Assembly (NCBI RefSeq): GCF_901709675.1
Contig: NC_051092.1
Span: 12,398,491 to 12,462,490 of the forward strand
DNA length: 64,000 nucleotides
Direction: 5' to 3'
From: Syngnathus acus
Taxonomy: Eukaryota > Chordata > Actinopteri > Syngnathiformes > Syngnathidae
Both the position numbers and the translations under genes were made by a program. Numbering within the stretch: the stretch's first letter is position 1; every line of letters starts with the position of its first letter. This document shows positions 14,819 to 26,226 of the stretch, in pieces. The notes beneath the pieces are model-generated. The model searched no databases and was not told the DNA's origin. It saw only the letters and a list, made by a program, of their open reading frames with translations.

Positions 14819-15787
14819 CTAATCACAGGCCACTTCATTCGGAAAAAAGTTTAAGTGAAAGTGAAACGTGCCACACCCGCCCTCACCCCCACCTCCTGAT
14901 TGGCTGTTTGATCTGTGACGTCATTCAGACACTCCTTTAGGTACACCGCCATCTTCAGGTGTACCTAATCACAGGCCACTTCATTAGGGAAAAATCATGG
15001 TCAAAGCTTCACGGAAAGTGAAAAGTGCCACACCCGCCCTCACCCCCACTTTCTGATTGGCTGTTTGGTCTGTGACGTCACTCGGACACTCCATTAGGTA
15101 CACCGCCATTTTCAGGTGTACCTAATCACAGGCCACTTCATTAGGGAAAAATCATGGTCAAAGCTTCACGGAAAGTGAAAAGTGCCACACCCGCCCTCAC
15201 CCCCACCTTCTGATTGGCTAGTTGATCTGTGACGTCACTCAGACACTCCATTAGGTACACCGCCATTTTCAAGTGTACCTAATAACAGGCCACTTTATTA
15301 GGGAAATATCATGGTCAAAGGTCATAGATGTCAAGCTGTAGTCCTCGGGGCTGCATTCCAACATGTTTTCCAAGATTCCCTCGTTAAGTGCACCTGTGTG
15401 AAAAGTTGGGCTCTTGCAGAACGTGAAAATGAACAAAATCTTTTCACGCAGGTGTGTTTAACGAGGATAACTTGGAAAATATATTGGAACGCGGCCCCTC
15501 GAGGACTGGAGGTCGACATCCCTGGTTTAAGAGAAAAGTGCCACACCCGCCCTCACCCCCACTTTCTGATTGGCTGTTTGATCTGTGACGTCACTCGGAC
15601 ACTCCATTAGGTACACCGCCATTTTCAGGTGTTCCTAATAACAGGCCAATTCATTAGGGAAAAATCATGGTCAAAGCTTAAATGAAAGTGAAAAGTGCCA
15701 CACCCGCCCTCACCCCCACTTTCTGATTGGCTGTTTGATCTGTGACGTCATTCAAACACTCTATTAGGGACACCGCCATTTTCAGGT
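14819..15787 (+). repeat. Five-unit tandem array with promoter-like motifs
   Basis: Units begin CCTAATCACAGGCCAC or CCTAATAACAGGCCA at 14819, 14964, 15121, 15279 and 15634; the unit is about 145-158 bases. Every unit holds, in order, TGATTGGCT (inverted CCAAT box), TGTGACGTCA (complete CRE palindrome TGACGTCA) and CCGCCATTTT or CCGCCATCTT (YY1-like). Unit four is enlarged by an inserted foldback element. No reading frame is conserved, so the units are non-coding. Confidence 0.85.
15320..15530. mobile_element. Foldback miniature element inserted in array unit 4
   Basis: The left half AGTCCTCGGGGCTGCATTCC is mirrored on the right by GGAACGCGGCCCCTCGAGGACT. The inverted arms extend about 65 bases each (ending near CCTCGTTAA / TTAACGAGG), with a short centre. 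It interrupts an otherwise regular repeat unit, so it is younger than the array expansion. Confidence 0.75.
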
Positions 15788-17120
15788 TCGTTCGCGAAGA
15801 TTCACGAGTGAGTGACAGACAGCGTTGCTGCTATGCCAGCCGACACACGTTATGCCGACATTGATGTTTTAATTTTGTATTTGTTGGATTGTAGTTGATG
15901 GTGTTATTATAACGAATGTGTTTGTGTTTGAATAAAAGGTTGAAAAAAAAATCCGTTATGCCGACATTTGTTATTTCGGGGGACACCAACTCATATAACA
16001 ACGTAAAACACATACATATTGTCATATAAAGCAGTTAACCAAATGTCTGATTTTTATGTTTTAATTGGTGAATATAAAAACAAGGAATAAAACATCAGAC
16101 AAGTTTTAACATAAATGTTTATTTAAAAAACACATAATAAATAAATAATAATAATATTAAAAGTAAATTTCAAACCAGCAATCCAATGTGAAATTGCAAT
16201 AGCTATATTGGATAACAATATTTAGGCGTATATATGCATACACGTTATTTAAAAACTACTATAAGTGTTATAAAATCAAGATTACCCGAAGAGAAGCATA
16301 ATCTCCCCTTTGTTGCATAACGGCGCATCCCTTCATGCAATAAAGTTAGCCGTTTGCTTGGAGAAAACGCGCATAAAAGAAGTGGTGTTTCAGTGAGTGG
16401 TTCATTCTTTCCTTGGCAAATCGTAAATCTACATTCGGGTTTACATAGTTCACTGACTGATCCGTTGATGCACGGGAAGGCAGTTCACCCATTAACTCGT
16501 TCGCGAACGGGAAAGTCAGGATTCGTTCCCTCACTGCGATGAACTGGAAATGCAAATCACTCACTCACTGACTCGTTCACTCACAGATCCGTTCAGTTGG
16601 TGAACGGGAAATGCAACGGGAAGTTACGTCATTTTCTTCTTCGTTTTGTTTTACGGCGAGGTGGCACCAGCTTCAATGTGCATTACTGACACCTACTGGT
16701 TGAAGTCATATGAACTGAAAAAAGAACGAATCACTTTAGGAAGTGATTCTTTCACTCTCGTTCACTGAAAAAAATCCGTTGAACGATTCGTTTGAACGAA
16801 TCTTTTGAGTGAACTGATTCTAAAGATTCAGTTCACTTAAAAGAACTGGAATGCACATCACGATTTGACACTCCTGCCCATTATGGAGTATGTCAAAGGA
16901 CATTCTATCAGGCACTAGCACAGACTCCCAAATCAAAGGAGGAGGGGTCCTTTTGGCGTCCCCGTTGCGTAGAAACACAAACCGCCGCCAGCACGGATTT
17001 GTAAATTTACGAACGGAAAGGTAATAGATGTGTAGCATTTTCACATTGACTACTTTACAAAATCAAAATACAGATATATACATGATAAATAGTGCCAACG
17101 TGGTAGTAAAACGTAACTCA

Positions 17121-17134
17121 ATATCCATGGTAAC
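17121..17134 (+). promoter_or_regulatory. Imperfect X-box upstream of RABL2
   Basis: ATATCC-AT-GGTAAC matches the RFX consensus RYYNYY-N(1-3)-RRNRAC with one mismatch (third base). It lies about 325 bases before the RABL2 start codon. RABL2 is a ciliary GTPase, so RFX control would be expected. This is inference from position and sequence only. Confidence 0.4.
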
Positions 17135-17458
17135 TGAATTCGGTTACTCGGGGCGAGCCAGTTAGCAAGTCAAACTGCACAATTTCATACAAAATCCGCT
17201 CGTTCTATTAAAAAAAGTGTCCTCAGATGCAGTCGTTATCAGACTGATTTCCTTTGAGCTAAAGACTAACTTGACTAACAAGTCAAATGTACACAGGCGA
17301 AATATAACACCGCCCGCTCAGTCTCTGCTAACCAGTCGGTGGACAGGGTGAGCCACTACTCTTCGCTAGCTTGGGAAGCTATTTCGCAATGTCGAAATCG
17401 TCTTAAATCGAAGTGGAGGTAAAAGCACACACAAGGAGGAAGAGGAGGAGGAGAGGAA

Positions 17459-19301
17459 ATGGCTGCCGACGATGATGACAACAACATTCCCGAGCTGGAC
17501 CAAAAGAAGTACGACGCGGACGAACAAGTGAAGATCATCTGTCTGGGCGACAGTGCAGTCGGCAAATCCAAGTATGTTGTCAGAAAAACAAACAAAAATG
17601 TGTCATTGTGAACTTGTTACTCTGAAATATTTCTTCTTCAGGCTGATGGAGAGATTTCTCCTGGACGAATAGTATCCTTCATGGAGGTACAACCACTATA
17701 GTATACAAGGACAGCATGCACATTACATTGCCTTGTGATATATACCGTAGGCATTGATATTTCCTGTAGCTGTACCCCCTTTTGTATCTATAACTGTCAC
17801 AACACATATGGAAGAACAAGACCATTTACATAACCATATCGTTAGCCAATTAGCATAATCTCCTAGTTATTTTGGATGTTTTAGAGAAGAAACAAACAAA
17901 CAAAGAGCTCCCATTGCCTCAATTTAGCCTTTGCTGATTACCATGACCCCGATGCAGAAGCGACACTTACAGAAAAAACAAAAGTCATAGCAAGCACAAG
18001 TATTGATGCAAAAATACACTGTACAAGTCGTCATAGTACTCACAATCTATAGTTAAGTGTAAGTTCTCTGTCCTGTGCAGTGTAGTCCACAGTTTCCACT
18101 TTGCCTTACACGGGCCACTTCCCTCCAAAAACGAGCCAAGCTGATTTGGTCCCATTCAGTTGGGAAAAGCGGCATTTAATAATTCCTTAATTCCTCCTTC
18201 AGTCATCCTCAACAGTTGTCAACGTACGCGTTGACACTCTACAAGCACACAGCCACTCTGGCCAACAGAACTGTGGCCGTGGGTATGTTGTAGCACACAC
18301 ACATACACACCCACACACACTTCTTGGTCTCAGCAAGTTGCAGTTAACGTTGACTTGATCGACAGATTTCTGGGATACGGCTGGCCAGGAGAGGTTTCAT
18401 AACATGCACCCCTCATACTTTCACAAAGCACATGCTTGCATCATGGTAAGACACACGCATTCATCATAGAGCAGCATACTTTAGTATGTTGTTAAAATAT
18501 TACTTAAAACATTACCTGCACACCTGGGCCGGATTTGCACCCTAAACTCTCTTCTCTTGTTTCGCCCGTAAGGTTTTTGACGTCCAGAGGAAGATCACTT
18601 ACAAGAACCTGGCCGACTGGTACAAGGAGCTGAGAGAGTACAGACCCGAGATCCCCTGCTGTGTGGTGGCCAACAAGATCGACGGTGGGTCTCCATTGTT
18701 TTCCAGCTCCGCGTAACTAACAATGACAATGACATCTCGATGACCTCACCGGTACGTTCCCATCTGCAGCTGACATGAAGGTGACCCAGCGAAGTTTCAA
18801 CTTTGCCAAAAAGAAAGGACTCCCTTTTTACTTTGTATCTGCTGCCGATGGCACTAACGTCGTTAAGGTATGAGGTCTTGTCTTTTTTAATGCAGGTGGA
18901 TGCGGTCCCATTTGCTTTTTCCCAATTGGCTATAGTCCTAGCTGCTCCACTCGGCCGGCATGAGCGTTGGCTGCTTTGATTTCTAATTTGTCCCGACAGA
19001 TGTTCCGGGAGATGATCAAGCGAGCCGTGGAATACAAGCAAAACCCTAGCGACTTCATGGATGAAGTCATGCAAGAACTGGAGGCAAGTTGATGCTTTCC
19101 ACTGCTGGTAGTATGAAGCCAACATCTTAACAAATGTCTTAATAAGAAAAAACAAAACATGCATAGAGAATTATTTACTTGTATTTCAACACAATGATGA
19201 TATTGTATCTTTTGTAGAAGTTTGAGCTTGAGAAGAATGAAGTGCATTCAAATGCGGAGGGCGGTGACGTCAATAGGGAGGAGAGCCCAGAGTTGCCCTG
19301 A
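17459..19301 (+). CDS. rabl2: RABL2, Rab-like small GTPase
   Basis: A Rab-like GTPase that works with the intraflagellar transport machinery in cilia and sperm. Eight coding exons: 17459-17571, 17642-17671, 18203-18282, 18366-18445, 18573-18684, 18770-18867, 19000-19083, 19218-19301, giving 226 aa plus TGA (human RABL2B is about 229). G-motifs are complete: P-loop GDSAVGKS (30-37), WDTAGQE (77-83), NKID (135-138), SAA (162-164). The segments QQLSTYALTLYKHTAT and HKAHACIMVFDVQRK are close to the mammalian protein. The C-terminus ends ESPELP with no cysteine, so it is not prenylated, a known RABL2 trait. The second coding exon is only 30 bases. The donor of exon 7 is GAG|GCAAGT, a GC-AG intron. 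The start ATG (MAADDDD) follows a purine-rich leader and gives the expected length. The next gene, SHANK3, converges on it, as near human RABL2B. Confidence 0.95.
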
Positions 19302-22300
19302 CCAAAGTCCTCACGTAACCATCATCCTCTGTCCTGAAGCAGTATCATGACCTCTGCTAGACTTGCGCTTATGTATTGTTGGTAGACACGGGTCCTCGAT
19401 TTACGACGTAGTTCCGTGCTTATGTCGTAACCCGCTATTGTCAGTCACTAGCCTACGCTAATGCAGCAAATACGGTGGTAACTGAGATTGCAATCTCATG
19501 TCATGTGACCATGTATTTTTACACCTCTGTGCAGACAAGTTCATTGTGTGCCATACATACCCTCGAAATCGCGCATGTTTGGGACCTTAGTAAACCGAGG
19601 ACCTCTTGCAATTTGTATCCAGGTTACCTGCTGGAAGAATTGAAACAGTGCGTTGTTTACCAGCTTCATATCTGAATAATAGTTTGAATGTTATTAAGAG
19701 CTGTAAAACAGTCACAATCATGTTAGTAGAATTGCAAAATGGAAGGAATTATCAAAATTGGAAAGTTTCCATGAGAATTAAGGAGGATTTATGGGAATAA
19801 ACCAGAAATTCAGAAGATTGACCCTTCATATGAAACTTGAGGCGGGCTATAGTGTCAGTGTCTCCATCACCAGCTCAAGCCAATTGGCCAAAGGACAACT
19901 CCTATCTCAAAGCAGCACTGTACCTGTGGCGAATACTTTATTTTCCAAATTACCATGGTATTTTCCAGATATTTTCCACTCCTTAGCAACAGTACATGTC
20001 ACTATGTACCATGAACCACTTCCGCTTCCTTGTTCCTGGTGTTGGTTTGGCTACATTAGTTTCAGGTTGCACAGCCTGTTTGCTAGCAGCGGTTTACTCG
20101 AATCATCAACAATGTCATTTTCATACTGGAAAACAAAGAATGTAATTTTTATTTCAACAATGTCAATAAGTTGTGTAAGTGTTGTGAATTGTGAATAAAT
20201 GTACCAAGGCACTGACTTAGCAGTTCATGTTTTAATTATAAATGTATTACATAATATAATAAATGTATCTCTGCGGTGGCACTATACCCTGCAACATCTC
20301 GTAACTGTCGCTGCCTCAATTCGCCGTATGTCCACTTATTGGTTTTATTGTTGCATTGGGGCTGAATGATGTGTTCTCAGCAGCGCCACGCGACAAGGCT
20401 GAGACGTTGCAAGGGATCCACCATTGAAAAACTTCAGTGCAAACAAGGAAAGGAAAAACAACAATAGTGAAAAGAAAATGAAAACCCTTCCATGATAAGC
20501 TCAGTGGGTTACCAGACAGGCTTTTTAAAAAGTTCACAGCGCACCTTCGCCGTGTGGATTGTGCTTTGTTGATTGAAACACGACGATAACCCCCTCACTT
20601 CCACTCATTAGCCCCAAATGATGTGTCGCAACTGTGTTCTCAAAACAATTGTGTGTTCATAAACTGCCATACTTTCGCCACAAAGTCAAAATGGAAAAAA
20701 ACAAAAGCACAAAATGTAGAGGCTCGGACTTGTGTCACACACACAGACTTTATTTAAGCCTGCCTCTGTACTTATTGTGAATGACCGACACAGTCGAGTC
20801 TTGACTGCATGACCTGTGTGGTGGTCAAGAAGCGAGCGAGCTATCAAATGTCAAATGCATTTCTCAAGATTTTCAGGAGATGGCACCATTTTATTGAGTC
20901 TGAACAGCTCCAAAAATGCTGCAACTAGGAGAGTTCTAATGACAAATATGCACTTTAAAGTTGCTTTTTTTTTTTGGCACATTTTGCTTTTCGTATTTGT
21001 CCCATAACGGATCAACTCAAAGCGTTGGTGTCATAAAGGGCACACGGGAAGTGAAAGTGGTCAACAAAGCAGTGAAATTGATCAGTTAAAAGGTGGGAAT
21101 TATGTTCGCAATGCAGAATTGACTGTGAGGATGTTTGTTCCAAATACACACAGGCACACAATTTGGACAAAAGTCTTAAGAAGCACCTTGTAATGTTTTG
21201 GATAATTTGGGGATTTTTTTTTTTGTGTTCCAAAACTCAAGGCAAAGTTCATAATAGGATGTTTGGATGGGTTTTCTGGACTGTCACCGGTCTGGAGGTG
21301 CCATTTGTCACATTTGAATAGCTTCCATGACCGTGACAACAGCAGGCGACCTTTGGGCATTATGACTAGGCAAGGGGCTACAGATTCCCAGGCAGAGACA
21401 AGAAAGCCTCCATTATGACAAGAGGGATTATTTCATTGATTGATTCAATTTTGATAGTTTTTTTTTTCAACATAAAACCAATGTAATTTTGTTCACTGAG
21501 AACATTTAGTTCAGCCCATATTCAAATTTCAAATTACTGATGCCAAAAAGCAAAACGCTACTGAGAAAATGCTCAACAATTGTGGCATTTTAAGCGGCAA
21601 CAAAAAAACAAAATGCCTCAAATTGAAGTCATTTAAAGATCCTCGTCCGCTCATTCCAGTACTTTTGTCCATATAGCGCACTCAATCACGTGTGCTTTTG
21701 AGCAAATGTCTCCAAGCCATATATTGTAGGTATCTTTGATGGTAATACAGTAAGGCTCTTGTGGACTCATTGTAAAGATGGATGTAAGCAAACATTTACA
21801 CTCTCATACAAACACACACACAACGTTGCGGTTTGGAGGGTCCAAGGGAGGTGTTGGGTTGGGGGGGACCAGATGCACGCACTTGGATGATGGGTGGCTT
21901 CTATGTTAGCACCTTGTCACCTTTTATGTTTTGTGCAAATCATCCCCTAAAGTTCATAATTCAAAAGATCATAGAAAGAATAAAATCTGCTCACCTTTTC
22001 CACAGGTGGTTAATTATGCATATACTGTATGCCAAACATTCACATATATATATATATATACTGTATATATATCTATATAGACCTATGTATAGATATATTT
22101 TGTCTTCCAAAAATGTATAAGAAATCTATCCTATATACATTGCTTCTGATTTAAAATACATTTTTTCAATTTTTAAAATATATTTTACAAGTATTGTATG
22201 TTTAGAATGAATTAAACATGACTTTTGCGTGTTTTTTCTATCATTATGTTCCACACACTACAAAAATCTAGCCACAGTGAGAAAAGAGGAAAAAAAACAA

Positions 22301-22889
22301 GCAGTTCAAAGTGTGTGAGTGAGGTCACAGTGAGCGCTAGCTACTCTTACATCCCACCAACGCTATTTTATTCTTATTTTTTGACTCGAGGAAAAAAAAA
22401 AAAAACTTCTTTAGATGTTGTTCGAGTGGGCGCACAAAAAAATGAGCTCACTTTTCCTTGGCGAGATTGTAACCTTGTCTCTGTGGACAACCTGGCTCTC
22501 GTCGCTCTTCACAGTTTGCCACGGTGTTCTGCTTACTAAGTGGATAGCAGCGATACATATGGACGAGTTGCGATGCTTCAAGCCCGCCATGTTGATCATA
22601 AAGACTTTTCAGAGATATTCCCATCCCTGCAGTCTTGCGTTTGGCTCATTGAGCTTTGATTGGAAAATGGGGCTGGTGTGAAGGCCGGCATTGACCATCT
22701 CAGCGATGGAAGTTTTACTGGAGCGCGTCGAGAACATTAGGCCTTGCCACTGTTCCAAATCACAAGGAATGGAATCCTGAACGTAAAATTGTGTAAAACA
22801 CAAAAGCGTCAATAAACTTTCTTATATGAAATTTACTTGCACTGCTATAATGTCGTTATAATGCCAATGTCATTTTGAATCAGATAGAG
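19302..22889. other. Convergent intergenic region, RABL2 side
   Basis: Between the RABL2 stop and the first miniature element. AATAAA at 20194-20199 is the likely RABL2 poly(A) signal, implying a ~900-base 3' UTR. On the minus strand an AATAAA (read at 20749-20754) could serve a long SHANK3 3' UTR. A small AT microsatellite lies near 22044-22070. Small open frames here look random and I see no gene. Confidence 0.5.
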
Positions 22890-23217
22890 CACAGGTGTCA
22901 AACTCAAGGCCCGGGGGCCAGATACGGCCCGCCACATCATTTTATGTGGCCCGCGAAGACAAATTGTGCATCAAATTTGTGTGTCATTACTAGAATTGCA
23001 AATTGTCTTCACTTTTAATATCTTTTTTATTTTTTTTATTTGACCAGTTTTTACTCGTCTGATTTGAAAACGAGTTATTTGTCAGTTTGTTTTGTAGCTT
23101 TTACTGTATATAATATGAGGTGCTCATACATTTATTTGGGTTGACAGTCATAATGGCCCTCCGAAAGAAGCTATGACTGCAATGCGGCCCGCGAAAAAAA
23201 CGAGTTTGACACCTCTG
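22890..23217 (-). mobile_element. hAT miniature element, second copy, inverted
   Basis: Same family as the element at 10950-11282 but in opposite orientation. Ends are CACAGGTGTCAAACTC and GAGTTTGACACCTCTG; the flanking 8-mers at 22882-22889 and 23218-23225 are both agatagag, a perfect target-site duplication. The interior is highly similar to the first copy, including ACGAGTTATTTGTCAGTTTG, so both derive from a fairly recent source. Confidence 0.9.
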
Positions 23218-25673
23218 AGATAGAGTATCCCTCGATCAATAGCATTCTTGGTCCCTTTGATTTAGAAAATAGCACAAACCCGTTGGTTTATGCAGTACAC
23301 GCGTACAAATACGGATACAATTGAGCTTTTTAAAATGCTGGTACTCAGCTTAAAATGGCCGCCGTGCCTTAATTGATTTATACCTGTCAACCCTTTTCAG
23401 CGACATTGCTTCGATTATGTTACATTTCAAATCAATTGTGGTGCAAAGAGGTGACGAAGAGCACGCTGGTAATAACAATCCCATTGTGAGCACCGAAGCT
23501 AATTATTGTACCCAGTGCTCCAACCTTCCATTGCTGAGAGGTAGAAGAGCCTTTTGTTTGGATTTGCTGTCTCGTACAGCAGGATTTTTGCCTCACATTT
23601 TGGGATGCCCTTTAGTATGAAGGAAGACCGTAAGAAAAGAATATTAATAATAAAACAAAAAGACATGATACGACTCATCATGCTACAGTTTGAGGAAAAT
23701 GTGCACATAAAGGGATGAACTCCCCACAAAAAAATCATGTCCATATTAATACACGTTTTCCCTCCTTCAAATATATAGTGAATAAGTTGAAGAAATTAGT
23801 GAAACTATCGGAATAGATTCCTCTTTGTTTTCTATCATAAAAACCGTACACAGGTGCAGATTCATTTTTCCAAAATTGAAAGCTATCATTAGAAATATAT
23901 TCATATTGTTATATAATACCGATAATAAAAAGTCTACACCCACCGGTTCAAATGCTGGATTTTTGAGATATAAAAAAAGGAGACAACATTTCATTATTTC
24001 AAAAACCTTTTCTACCCTTAAATTGACCTGTAACCTGTAGGGTTATATAGGGGGGGAAAAAAGGGAAGTAAAAATAAACATCTGCGATAATGTGGTTACA
24101 CACATATGGATACCTTCTTAAAGTAACTGCTGATGTGGCTGTATTCAGAATTTAACAAAACTTTCGGCACACGTCAACTTACCGCAAATAAAGTTCCAGT
24201 ACCTTCTGTATGTATTCTAACAATTCTGTTGTACAGGTTATAAGTCATATTAATGGTGGAAAAGTTTGAATGAATTTATCTTGGTCTGATTATTATTATT
24301 ATTTTTTTATACATCAGAAAAACTTGGCATTCAATCAGGGGTGTGTCGACTTTTTATATCCACTGTACATATGAAAGATTCCCTTTGGAAAACCCAAAAA
24401 AAAATGATTATGAAAAAAGCCACGAGTGTTGGTTAAACATTCTTCAAAAGGAATGGATAGCACAGTCTGGGTATAGCAAGGCTCCTCCTGTGGTCTGTGA
24501 AGCTGCTCCTGTTGGGGCTTTCTTCAAAAACAACAGCAGATATTGAGCAGACACGTTGTGGTAGTCCATTGTGTTCGCCGCCGCTTTCGTCGATCTCTGT
24601 ACAAATATTGTTGAAAGGCAACTGAGCTTTTTTTTCTTAATTGGAGCGAGAACTCGTTCCTCCTTTACTCGAAAACCACAAAAAGGCTTGGCCTGGTAGA
24701 TGGTGGGGTAAGAGGTAGAGAGGGGAGGAGGGCAATCCATGTATCATTCCTTTTTTCTGTTTTTAATTGGCAATTAGAAATCCCCAGAAGTAAAAGGTGA
24801 CTCTGTGATTGTTTGTTCAGCTCATTTAAGAAAAAAAAGTGTGAATTTTCTTTACTCAATTTTAACTTCTGATCAAAAACAGGAAACTCAAAAAAAAAAA
24901 AAAAATAAATAAAAGGGCCACAGGACTGAAATTTATTTGAATATTTAATTGGTCAGGTTTATGTAATAATATTTTTGGTACAGCGCATTAGTAAAGATAA
25001 GTTGCGCTTCTTCAATCAGTCTGATCACAATCATATTCCATCAAGCAAAAATGCCCTGCAAAAATTGTATGAAATTAGAAATATGTGAAATAATTTAAGC
25101 AAAACCAAGGAGTGAATTGTTACTTTTTATTTTATTTTAACCTGAATTGGTTAGTTTTGTCACAACTGTATATTGTAGGAAATGTTCTTCCTGATTTGCA
25201 AGTAATTTTGCTTTAATTACAGAATGTGTATCCATTTTATTACTTGTTGAAGGATTGTGGTTATCTGTAATGATTGTGGCAGCGCATTGCCACACTTGTC
25301 ATAAAAACCTGACTGATTAAATATGAAAATCAAATTCAGTCTTTTGGTTCATTTTCAAAATTTTGATTTTTGATTTGAGCAAACAATTAAAACACAATTT
25401 TTTTTTTTTGCATTTTCTGTGTGAAATGAAAAAACAAATCCGTCACTCTTTCAGTTTTGATTTTTGATTGCCAATTGAAAATGACACAAGGCTTAACGTG
25501 TGGTACAGCCCAACAACATGGAGACGTCATCTCCTCCGGGATGTGGAGGATGAAGCTTCTGGCTCCTCCTTTTCGGCGCATGACGCCAAACATCGGCGCC
25601 GCCCGGTTTAAAGAGGAGCTGTTGCCTTTCCATCCACTCGGCCGCCATTGTGGGTGTGGTCTCAGGGCTGGGG
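23218..25673. other. SHANK3 3' UTR/intergenic DNA
   Basis: AT-rich DNA downstream of the SHANK3 stop on the minus strand. A minus-strand AATAAA, read at 24932-24937, is the nearest canonical poly(A) signal, about 740 bases past the stop. A miniature element occupies 23924-24363. No coding gene is evident. Confidence 0.45.
23924..24363. mobile_element. ~440-bp miniature inverted-repeat element
   Basis: The left end reads ATAAAAAGTCTACACCCACC...GGTTCAAATGCTGG. The right end, reverse-complemented, reads ATAAAAAGTCGACACACCCC...TTGAATGCCAAG. These are imperfect terminal inverted repeats of about 40 bases. There is no coding capacity. A truncated relative lies at 5500-5585. Confidence 0.65.
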
Positions 25674-26226
25674 TCAGCTCTCCAGCAGCTGCTTGAGCGC
25701 CCGCTCGATGTTCATGCGATGGCCCACTCGCGTCACGCCAAGCTCGGCGAAGTCGTCCTTGGTTAGCGCCGGCAGGTGGGAGCCCTCGATCTCGTGCTCC
25801 TGGAAGCCGGCGCGGTGCTCGCCCAGGTTGATGCTCTCCAACCAGTCGCCCACATCGTACTTGTTCCAAAGGTGCAGGGGCTTCTGGTGGAAGGGTCTGA
25901 GCGCCAGCAGCGGCGAGCCCAAACCAGGCGAGTGCGAGGGCGACGGTGAAGACGAACGGGAGCGGGTGCGGGCGCTGGAGCTCCGCATTACGAAGCGGAC
26001 CTCCTTGGGCTCCTGCGGTAGGCTGAGGCTGGATGATTTGAGGATGGTCGGAGGGGGCGTGGTCGGCGAGTAGCCCGAGAAGCGTGCGAGGGGGTCGCCC
26101 CGGTCGGGGGAGCCCGGGCTGGGGGTGCGTCGCATGACGGGATAACGGCTGCCGGGGCGGATGGTGTACGTGGTGCCATAGCTTCTCTGAGAAATGGTGT
26201 GGAGTTCACCTAGACTGCTGAAAAGT
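25674..26226 (-). CDS. shank3: SHANK3 last coding exon (SAM domain)
   Basis: Begins with LFSSLGELHTIS after acceptor CATTCAG, completing an Arg codon split with the exon ending at 30733. It contains GTTYTIRPGSRYPV, PTILKSSSLSLP, EPKEVRFVMRS, an Arg/Ser/Pro-rich stretch, and then the SAM domain at about 25683-25880: LWNKYDVGDWLESINLGEH, HLPALTKDDFAELGVTRVGH, MNIERALKQLLES. SAM polymerisation builds the SHANK sheet at the postsynaptic density. An internal CAGCAG at 26215-26220 offers a second acceptor, but only 26226 gives the conserved RLFSSLGEL. Confidence 0.95.

Larger units (their letters stand above)
14681..16838. mobile_element. 2.2-kb non-autonomous transposon with nested palindromic ends
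   Basis: The left end (14681-14740) AAGTGAACTGAATCTTTAGA... is repeated in reverse complement at 16778-16838, about 60 bases with few differences. Each end is itself a hairpin (AGTGAACTGA / TCAGTTCACT). The flanking 8-mers aaaagttc and aaaagaac share 6 of 8 bases, compatible with a decayed hAT target duplication. Inside are a five-copy tandem array (14819-15787), a second foldback element inserted in that array, AT-rich DNA, and further TTCACTCGTTCACT-like arrays near the right end. There is no transposase. It lies directly upstream of the RABL2 promoter region. Confidence 0.75.

Noticed and set aside
15311-15610. 99-aa plus and 71-aa minus frames
   Set aside because: They run across the foldback element and array unit; both arms translate into the same peptide, as expected for inverted repeats.
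25457-26209. Plus-strand and alternate minus frames over the SAM exon
   Set aside because: Shadows of the SHANK3 SAM exon in other frames.
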